From: Symploca sp. SIO1C2
GTDB taxonomy: Bacteria; Cyanobacteriota; Cyanobacteriia; Cyanobacteriales; Coleofasciculaceae
Direction: 5' to 3'
DNA: 41,015 nt
NCBI GenBank assembly: GCA_010672925.1
Contig: JAAHFP010000053.1
Span: forward strand, 1 to 41,015
In this document: piece after piece, positions 34,777 through 41,015 of the stretch
How the letters are laid out: the number at the start of each line of letters is the position of its first letter
Numbering within the stretch: the stretch's first letter is position 1
Notes under the pieces: generated by a model
Database searches by the model: none
What the model was told of the DNA's origin: nothing
What the model saw: only the letters and a program-made list of their open reading frames with translations
Program-made: the position numbers and the translations under genes

Positions 34777-34786
34777 GAATTGGGAA

Positions 34787-35004
34787 TTTGCCTCGCTTTG
34801 CTCACCATGCTGCGCAAAGGGAATTGGGAATTGGTAAGAGTTCAACTAGTACCGTTGTACGGAATTCAAAATTCAAAATTCAAAATTTGCCTTGCTTTGC
34901 TCACCATGCTACGCAAACAAAATTCAAAAAGCTTACCTTAAAAGCTTTCCTGCCTTCTGCCTCCTGCCCTCTGCCTCCTGCCTCCTGCTTCCTGCCTTCT
35001 GCCT
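34787..35004 (+). repeat. Repeat-only spacer between kinases 2 and 3
   Basis: Two 32-bp copies of a TTTGCCTYGCTTTGCTCACC element (34787-34818 and 34886-34917) are mixed with AATTCAAAATTC heptamers. A CTGCCTCCTGCC-type pyrimidine array (about 34949-35004) then runs into the ATG of kinase 3. The open frame across this region is an artefact of the repeats. Confidence 0.85.
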
Positions 35005-35007
35005 TGG

Positions 35008-37935
35008 ATGAATAGTTTACGAAAAATGTTCTTACCGAGACTCCATCAGGTTCCCTTACGCCAGGTGTTGATTTTGCCCTTCCTGTTGCAAATTTTTGCT
35101 GTGGTAGGACTAGTGGGTTATATATCCTATCGCAGTGGTCAACAAGCAGTTACAGATTTAGCTAATCAGTTAATGGAGGAGACGGGGCAGAATGTAAGTA
35201 ATCGCCTTGATGCTTTCCTTGAGATCCCAAAACATTTAGTTGAATTGAATCGCAACAGTCTAGAAGCTGGAGAACTTGAGATCAATGACTTTGACCAACT
35301 AGAGCAACAATTTTTTAGACAAGTCCAAGCGTTTCCGTCTATTACGACTATGAATTTTGCCAATACAAGTGGTGAAATTGTGGCGGCAGGCCGAGACCGC
35401 TTTGGTCTTTTTCCAATTCCTCCAGATACGATAGTGACATGGGATGCATTGGGGGACGTACCCAATATCCGTCGCTTTTATCAGGTAGATGAGCGACGCA
35501 ACCGCCTAAAAGTTGTGCATACTACCCCTGAGTTTAATGCTCATCAACGGATATGGTATCAAATAGCAAAAGACGCTAACCAACCTAACTGGACGCCGAT
35601 TTTTCCCGTACTTAACCTTCCAATTGCCTCAATCACTATGACAACGCCCATTTATGTCAACGAGGAGTTCAGGGGGGTTTTAAGTTCGGATGTATTGTTA
35701 GAGGACCTTAACATTTTTCTCAGCAATCTAGAATTTTCCAAATCTGGACAAGTCTTTATTCTAGAGAACTCGGGTAACTTAGTGGCAACCTCAACCCTTG
35801 AGCAACCCTTTATTGAGAATATTAATGGTATAAAACTTGTTCGTCTGAATGCAGTTGAAAGTGATGATTGGTTAACCCAAACTACTGCTCAAGCATTGCT
35901 GCATCAGGGTCAAAATGGCGATACCCGTAATTTCAGCTTTGTGAGTAATGCGCCACCGAAAACTCAGCAAGGAAAGCGTCAACGCTATTTTGTCAATACT
36001 GTTCCTTACCAGGATAAAGATGGATTAGATTGGCTGATTGTGGTAGTGATACCAGAGTCAGATTTTATGGCAGAAATTTATGCCAATACTAGAATCACAA
36101 TCTTTCTGTGCCTTTTAGCTTTGCTTGTAGCAACTATTCTGGGAGTTTTTACAGCACGTTGGATTACCCAGCCAATTTTGAAGTTGAACCAAGCCGCAAA
36201 AAATTTACGTGAGGGTCAATGGGAGCAGGAGGCTGAAGTACATAGTTCTCGTCAGGATGAACTTGGGGAGCTTGCTCAATCTTTTAGCACCATGGCAACC
36301 CAACTACAAGCTGCGTTTAAAACTCTAGAACAACGAGTATCAGAGCGAACAGTTGAACTTACTGAGTCAAATAGACAATTGGCAGTAGCAAAGGAAAAAG
36401 CAGAAGTAGCGAACCAAGCTAAAAGCGCTTTTATTGCTAATATGAGTCATGAATTACGCTCTCCCCTGAATGCCATTTTGGGCTTCTCCTACTTATTAAC
36501 TCGTGCTCCGGAGCTAACCCCCGATCACCGAGATAATATTCGCATTATTAACCAAAGCGGTGAACATCTGTTGAGCCTGATCAACAATGTTTTAGACCTC
36601 TCCAAAATTGAAGCCGGAAAAACAACCCTAAATCCCAAAAATTTCGACCTTTGGAATTTGCTCGACCAAACCGCAGATATGTTTCGGTTGCGAGCCGAAA
36701 ATCAGGGTTTACAATTACTCTTGGAGCGAGGGTCAAATGTCCCTCGTTATCTTTATACAGACTTGCTAAAATTACGCCAAGTTTTAATTAACTTACTCAA
36801 CAATGCCCTCAAATTCACCACAGAAGGTAGTGTTACTTTACGAGTCAATAGTCATTCGTCATTTATCAATGGTCAAGCAAATGACCAACAGCCAACAACC
36901 AATAACCAAAAGATAACTGATGACCAAGAACCAATAACAAACAACAAACAACAAACAACAAACAACAAACAACCAATAACAATTCAATTTGAAGTGGAAG
37001 ATACCGGTTCAGGTATTGCCACAGAAGAACAAGAGCAACTATTTCAAGCTTTCAGCCAAACCCAAACCGGGAAAGATACCCAGGAAGGAACAGGGTTAGG
37101 CTTAGCAATTAGTCGTCAATTTGTGCAGCTGATGGGAGGTGAAATTAAGGTTAACAGTCAAGTGGGTGTAGGCAGTAGCTTTATTTTTGATATTCAAGCT
37201 CCCTTAGGAGATACGAACAAGATAGCTCCCAACCAACCCACCCGCAAGATCGTTGCTCTAGCCCCCAACCAACCCCGCTACAAAATTTTAGTGGTGGATG
37301 ACAAAGCTACCAATCGCCAATTGTTAATTCAACTCCTCAATCCTCTAGGTTTTGTACTGCGAGAAGCAGCCAATGGTCAAGAAGCGATCGCAATTTGGCA
37401 AGAGTGGGAACCGGATCTGATCTTTATGGATATGCAAATGCCTGTAATGGATGGTTATGAGGCAACGAAAAAGATTAAATCTACCGCCAGAGGTCAAGTT
37501 ACTGCTGTGATTGCCTTTACAGCAAGTGTTTTAGAAGAACACAAGGCAGTTGTCCTCGACCTTGGCTGCGATGATTTCGTCCCTAAACCTTTCCACGAGA
37601 CAGATATTTTTGAGAAAATGAATAAGCACTTGGGAGTAAGTTATCTTTATGAAGAAGATAACAGGCAAATCTACCACCACCAACAAGCTGATTCTACACA
37701 ACAGATGACAGCACTGCTCGCACCAACTAACCTGGCAATTCTGCCTAAGGATTTACTCCATGCTTTAGAAGCAGCCGCCATTCGCTCAAAAATGACTCAG
37801 GTAAACAGCTTGATTGAGGAAGTTCGTACTCTCAATACTCCTCTAGCGGATGCTCTAGCCACTTTAGCCCATGGCTTTAAGTATCATATAATTGCCAGTC
37901 TGATTAAGCAAGCCACACAGTGCAATGTGAAATGA
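35008..37935 (+). CDS. Hybrid sensor histidine kinase with Cache domain, paralogue 3
   Basis: Protein of 975 residues beginning MNSLRKMFLPRLHQVPLRQV. The N-terminal helix segment ([20 protein letters not shown]) is nearly the same as in paralogue 2, whereas the Cache sensor (about 46-358) is clearly different. Then come the second helix (363-383), HAMP, HisKA with His481, HATPase_c with a Gln/Asn-rich repeat insert (about 36845-36980; here the G1 box reads EDTGSGI), a receiver with Asp808 and a C-terminal helical domain unlike those of paralogues 1 and 2. The stop overlaps the start of the following response-regulator gene (ATGA), so these two are translationally coupled. Confidence 0.95.
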   Translation: MNSLRKMFLPRLHQVPLRQVLILPFLLQIFAVVGLVGYISYRSGQQAVTDLANQLMEETGQNVSNRLDAFLEIPKHLVELNRNSLEAGELEINDFDQLEQQFFRQVQAFPSITTMNFANTSGEIVAAGRDRFGLFPIPPDTIVTWDALGDVPNIRRFYQVDERRNRLKVVHTTPEFNAHQRIWYQIAKDANQPNWTPIFPVLNLPIASITMTTPIYVNEEFRGVLSSDVLLEDLNIFLSNLEFSKSGQVFILENSGNLVATSTLEQPFIENINGIKLVRLNAVESDDWLTQTTAQALLHQGQNGDTRNFSFVSNAPPKTQQGKRQRYFVNTVPYQDKDGLDWLIVVVIPESDFMAEIYANTRITIFLCLLALLVATILGVFTARWITQPILKLNQAAKNLREGQWEQEAEVHSSRQDELGELAQSFSTMATQLQAAFKTLEQRVSERTVELTESNRQLAVAKEKAEVANQAKSAFIANMSHELRSPLNAILGFSYLLTRAPELTPDHRDNIRIINQSGEHLLSLINNVLDLSKIEAGKTTLNPKNFDLWNLLDQTADMFRLRAENQGLQLLLERGSNVPRYLYTDLLKLRQVLINLLNNALKFTTEGSVTLRVNSHSSFINGQANDQQPTTNNQKITDDQEPITNNKQQTTNNKQPITIQFEVEDTGSGIATEEQEQLFQAFSQTQTGKDTQEGTGLGLAISRQFVQLMGGEIKVNSQVGVGSSFIFDIQAPLGDTNKIAPNQPTRKIVALAPNQPRYKILVVDDKATNRQLLIQLLNPLGFVLREAANGQEAIAIWQEWEPDLIFMDMQMPVMDGYEATKKIKSTARGQVTAVIAFTASVLEEHKAVVLDLGCDDFVPKPFHETDIFEKMNKHLGVSYLYEEDNRQIYHHQQADSTQQMTALLAPTNLAILPKDLLHALEAAAIRSKMTQVNSLIEEVRTLNTPLADALATLAHGFKYHIIASLIKQATQCNVK

Positions 37936-39227
37936 ACAATTATCTTTCCCCAGAAACAATTCTTATTGTAGATGATAGTGAAGAAAATTTACACTTGTTA
38001 ACAGAGCTGTTAATCAAGAATGAGTATGAGGTTAGACCGGCGCTGGATGGTGAATCGGCAATAGTTGCAGCCTTAGCAGAACCTCCGGACTTAATTCTAC
38101 TGGACATTGTTATGCCCTGTATAGATGGCTATCAAGTCTGTGAGCAACTAAAAGCAGATCAACGGACTCAAGATATTCCAGTTATTTTTTTGACTGCCCG
38201 AAATGAAGTATCGGATAAGGTTAAAGGCTTTTCTGTCGGCGCCATAGACTATATTACCAAACCTTTTCAACCGGAGGAAGTCATCGCCAGAGTTGAGGTA
38301 CATTTAGCTAACCAAAAGCTGAAAAAACAGCTAGAGGAGCAAAATCTGCGATTGCAACAAGAAATAGAAGTTCGCATTACTGCCGAAAGACAATTGCGAC
38401 TTTTAGACAGAGCGATCGCAGCTTCCTCCAATGGTATTATTATTACTGATGCTCAATTGTCAGATAACCCTGTTGTCTACGTCAATTCCGGATTTGAGAA
38501 CATCACTGGTTATACAGCCAAAGAAGTGATTGGTGAAAATTGTCGCTTTTGGCAGGGAATAGAACTCAGTAAAGCCATTGACGAAAAGCGAAACTGCCAC
38601 ACTGTACTGCGTAATTTCCGCAAAGATGGGACTCCTTTCTGGCAAGAATTAACCATCTCTCCGGTATACGATGCCCAAGGTAACCTGACTAATTTTATTG
38701 GCGTGCAACAGGATATCACTAACCGGATGGCTAAGGAGGAAGCTCTCCAAAAAAGCGAAGAGCGCTGGAAGTGGGTTCTGCGGAGTACAGGAGATGGTAT
38801 CTTTGATTGGAACATACAAACTGGGGAAACCTTTATTTCAACAGAACTCAAGCAGATGCAGGGTTTTGCAGAAGATGAATTGGCGAACACCTACGAAGCA
38901 CTGCGAAATCTGCTTCACCCTGAAGATTTTGAAGAAACTTTAGAAGCAATTGCCGCTTACCTCAAACGCCTGAGTCCTAAGTATGAAGTGGAATATCGTT
39001 TACGTTGTAAAGATGGTAGTTACAAATGGATTTTGGCACGGGGAGAAGCACAGTGGGATGAACGGGGTAATCCCCTCCGTATGGTTGGCTCCCTTAAGGA
39101 TATTAGCGATCAAAAACAAGCACAGCAAGCACTACAGCTGACTCTAGCAGAATTGAAACGTACTAAAGCTCAGCTGCTTCAATCGGCAAAAATGTCTAGT
39201 GTTGGAGAGATAATCACAGAAAATTAA
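37932..39227 (+). CDS. Response regulator with two PAS domains, a truncated kinase
   Basis: Protein of 431 residues from the ATG at 37932, which overlaps the kinase-3 stop by 4 bases; a GTG at 37920 is the less likely alternative. Order: receiver (about 5-125, Asp58 in LILLDIVMP, KPF near 110), a helical linker, PAS with PAC (about 155-270, GIIITDAQLSDNPVVYVNSG and GVQQDITNRM), then a PAS_3 fold with PAC (about 278-395). The tail LKRTKAQLLQSAKMSSVGE is the start of the helix that in related proteins continues to the H-box, but here it runs into IITEN and stops. The kinase core is missing, so it is likely a phosphate-receiving partner or a broken kinase. Confidence 0.9.
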   Translation: MNNYLSPETILIVDDSEENLHLLTELLIKNEYEVRPALDGESAIVAALAEPPDLILLDIVMPCIDGYQVCEQLKADQRTQDIPVIFLTARNEVSDKVKGFSVGAIDYITKPFQPEEVIARVEVHLANQKLKKQLEEQNLRLQQEIEVRITAERQLRLLDRAIAASSNGIIITDAQLSDNPVVYVNSGFENITGYTAKEVIGENCRFWQGIELSKAIDEKRNCHTVLRNFRKDGTPFWQELTISPVYDAQGNLTNFIGVQQDITNRMAKEEALQKSEERWKWVLRSTGDGIFDWNIQTGETFISTELKQMQGFAEDELANTYEALRNLLHPEDFEETLEAIAAYLKRLSPKYEVEYRLRCKDGSYKWILARGEAQWDERGNPLRMVGSLKDISDQKQAQQALQLTLAELKRTKAQLLQSAKMSSVGEIITEN

Positions 39228-39348
39228 TTGGGAAATTGACTGAGATTTTCTCGCTTGTGTTTGAACTTCCCAAATAACAAAGGACAAATAACAAACAACC
39301 AACAACAATATATTCTAAAATAAAGATTTGTTAAGATGAGGAATATAG

Positions 39349-40821
39349 ATGTACATAGTCCAGATCGCCTCTGAGTGCGCTCCCGTGATCAAAGCTGGAG
39401 GATTAGGCGACGTTGTTTACGGACTCAGTCGGGAGTTAGAGAATCGGGGTCATGGCGTTGATATTATTCTACCCATGTATGATTGTATGCGGTACGACCA
39501 TATTTGGGGACTCCACGATGCTTATCGTGACTTGTGGGTGCCTTGGTATGGTGGTGCAATCCACTGCTCTGTCTACTGTGGCTGGGTACATGGGCGAACT
39601 TGCTTTTTTATTCAACCTCACTCTGGTGATAATTTCTTTAACCGGGGTCATTACTATGGTGCTTTAGACGATCATATGCGCTTTGCCTTCTTTAGCAAAG
39701 CAGCTTTAGAATTTCTTTTGATAACCAACAAGCGTCCTGATATTATCCATTGCCATGACTGGCAGACGGGTTTATTACCAGTTATGCTCTTCGAGATGTA
39801 TAAATGGCATGGTATGGATACTCAACGGGTTTGCTATACCATTCACAACTTTAAGCACCAAGGAATAGCTGGACCTCAGGTTTTGTGGGCAACAGGACTC
39901 AATAATGATTCTTATTACTACCATTATGACCGCCTACAGGACAACTTCGACCATACAGCGGTCAATTTTATGAAAGGAGGCATTGTTTACTCCAATTTTG
40001 TGAATACGGTTTCCCCTCATCACGCTTGGGAAGCTCGTTACTCAGAAATTGGATGTGGACTAGGTCACACCTTAGAACTACACAATCATAAGTTTGGTGG
40101 CATTCTCAACGGCATTGCTTACGATATCTGGAATCCGGAGATAGACAGCTACACTCCTCACCACTATGACAAAGACGACTTGGAAGGAAAGGCGAAAAAC
40201 AAGAAAGCTTTGCGGGAGCGCTTGCTACTCAGAGATGTGGATAAACCTCTGATTGCTTTCATTGGTAGATTGGATGGTCAAAAAGGAGTTCATCTTGTCC
40301 ACCATGCTATCTACCACGCTCTCAATCGAGGAGCGCAGTTTGTGCTCTTAGGTTCAGCAACTGAACCAAGTATTAATTCTTGGTTCCAGCACGAGAAAAA
40401 TCATTTAAATAATAACCCTGACTGTCATTTAGAAATTGGTTTTAACGAAGAATTATCCCACCTTATCTATGCAGGGGCAGATATGATTGTTGTGCCCAGC
40501 AATTACGAACCCTGCGGACTAACCCAGATGATTGGTTTGCAGTACGGTACAGTACCGATTGTACGGGGAGTTGGTGGTTTAGTGAATACCGTGTTTGACC
40601 GAGACTACGACTCGGAGAAATTGCCGGAGGAACGTAATGGTTATGTCTTCTACCAAACAGATAAGTATGCTCTGGAGTCAGCAATGAATCGGGCTATTGG
40701 CTTGTGGTATGACTACCATGAAGAGTTTCAGTCACTGGTTACCCAAGGTATGGAATATGATTACTCCTGGAACCATCCAGGGGAAAAATATTTGGGAGTT
40801 TATGACTATATCCGACATTAA
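39349..40821 (+). CDS. glgA: Glycogen synthase (GlgA1 type)
   Basis: GT5 enzyme of 490 residues that extends glycogen from ADP-glucose in the cytoplasm. The ADP-glucose-binding KAGGLGDVV is at Lys15. HCHDWQTGLLPV and IAFIGRLDGQKGVHLVHH follow, and the catalytic-site SNYEPCGLTQMIGLQYGT motif is intact. The sequence is closest in my memory to the cyanobacterial GlgA1 branch. The ribosome site GAGGA lies 8 bases before the ATG. It does not share the kinase cluster's close spacing (121 bases, including heptamers), so it is probably transcribed on its own. A G-rich array starts 3 bases after the stop. Confidence 0.95.
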   Translation: MYIVQIASECAPVIKAGGLGDVVYGLSRELENRGHGVDIILPMYDCMRYDHIWGLHDAYRDLWVPWYGGAIHCSVYCGWVHGRTCFFIQPHSGDNFFNRGHYYGALDDHMRFAFFSKAALEFLLITNKRPDIIHCHDWQTGLLPVMLFEMYKWHGMDTQRVCYTIHNFKHQGIAGPQVLWATGLNNDSYYYHYDRLQDNFDHTAVNFMKGGIVYSNFVNTVSPHHAWEARYSEIGCGLGHTLELHNHKFGGILNGIAYDIWNPEIDSYTPHHYDKDDLEGKAKNKKALRERLLLRDVDKPLIAFIGRLDGQKGVHLVHHAIYHALNRGAQFVLLGSATEPSINSWFQHEKNHLNNNPDCHLEIGFNEELSHLIYAGADMIVVPSNYEPCGLTQMIGLQYGTVPIVRGVGGLVNTVFDRDYDSEKLPEERNGYVFYQTDKYALESAMNRAIGLWYDYHEEFQSLVTQGMEYDYSWNHPGEKYLGVYDYIRH

Positions 40822-40824
40822 TTA

Positions 40825-40927
40825 GGACAAGGGGGATAAGGGGGACAAGGGGGATAAGGGGGACAAGGGGGATAAGGAGGACAAGGGGGATAAGGAGGAA
40901 AGGGGGATAAGGAGGACAAGGGGGATA
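40825..40927 (+). repeat. G-rich tandem array (GGACAAGGGGGATAAGGG, 9/18-bp period)
   Basis: GGGGG tracts at 40831, 40840, 40849, 40858 and 40867 are separated by ATAA or ACAA, then the array continues with GGAGG variants. Four consecutive tracts with 4-base loops make a quadruplex motif on the + strand, in the sense of glgA, directly after its stop. The remaining bases to 41015 contain no recognisable gene. Confidence 0.97.
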
Positions 40928-41015
40928 ATAGTTGCTTTGGGTTCGATTTTGGTTTTGAGAGGTTAACAGAAAAAGCAATCAATGCAATCAAGTTTGCTCA
41001 AAATGAGGCGGTACG

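Noticed and set aside
34773-35015. Plus-strand frame between kinases 2 and 3
   Set aside because: Composed only of dispersed repeats (AATTCAAA, TGCCTCCTGCC, TTGCTTTGCTCACC).
40739-40978. Minus-strand frame of Leu-Ile-Pro-Leu-Val repeats
   Set aside because: Antisense of the glgA end plus the G-rich array; no independent evidence for coding.
1-41015. tRNA and rRNA genes
   Set aside because: Searched by eye for T-loop GGTTCGA-type boxes with matching acceptor arms; the candidates (near 8521 and 40940) do not fold as cloverleafs.

Overview
The window comes from a cyanobacterium, probably one with a large, repeat-rich genome. Octamers of the HIP1 type (GCGATCGC) occur throughout, inside and outside genes. 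Heptanucleotide tandem repeats of the cyanobacterial STRR type fill many gaps. The genes are also typical: a cyanobacterial GlgA, a Synechocystis-type ArsC, a GgtC-like sugar permease, Uma2 nucleases, DUF4351 nucleases, and Cache hybrid histidine kinases. The exact genus cannot be read from the sequence; a filamentous or colonial type is only an inference from the repeat load. I saw no rRNA, tRNA or CRISPR array.

Layout. 1-3100: the 3' end of an IS4-like transposase, two unrecognised genes, a ParDE/RelE-type toxin-antitoxin pair and a decayed TPR-like remnant. 3300-9000: oligopeptidase A, a solitary ribbon-helix-helix antitoxin, a Uma2 nuclease, an alpha/beta hydrolase and a DUF6653-like membrane protein. 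9000-13800: an Rpn/DUF4351 nuclease, a DMT exporter, a PIN-domain toxin-antitoxin pair, ppk2-arsC and a VOC protein. 13800-16900: a leftward sigma-factor-like gene, TPR gene and VOC gene, facing a membrane-anchored VOC protein. 17200-19900: a DUF1624 membrane protein and folC.

19900-27100: a repeat- and MITE-rich zone. It holds a small surface-glycan module (flippase plus putative glycosyltransferase, divergent from a sulfotransferase), an SH3-domain secreted protein and an M42 aminopeptidase. 27100-28740: a lone sugar ABC permease behind a long untranslated region carrying a strong hairpin and four 21-bp direct repeats. 28900-39200: three tandem paralogous Cache-HAMP-HisKA-HATPase-REC hybrid kinases, followed (4-bp overlap) by a REC-PAS-PAS protein that stops just before its kinase domain. 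39349-40821: glgA1-type glycogen synthase.

The most interesting signal is how simple repeats interact with genes. (i) Heptamer repeats have been translated in frame inside the ATP-binding domain of all three kinases. (ii) In five genes a heptamer array supplies the last codons and the stop, giving ends such as IEN or IGN. (iii) Three G-rich arrays with a 9-base period lie directly 3' of genes (sulfotransferase, M42 peptidase, glgA). Each has the G-rich strand in the sense orientation, and two contain perfect GGGGG-N4 quadruplex motifs. One of the three sits inside a Tc1/IS630-type MITE. (iv) The tandem kinases keep nearly identical flanks and cytoplasmic halves around strongly diverged Cache sensor domains.
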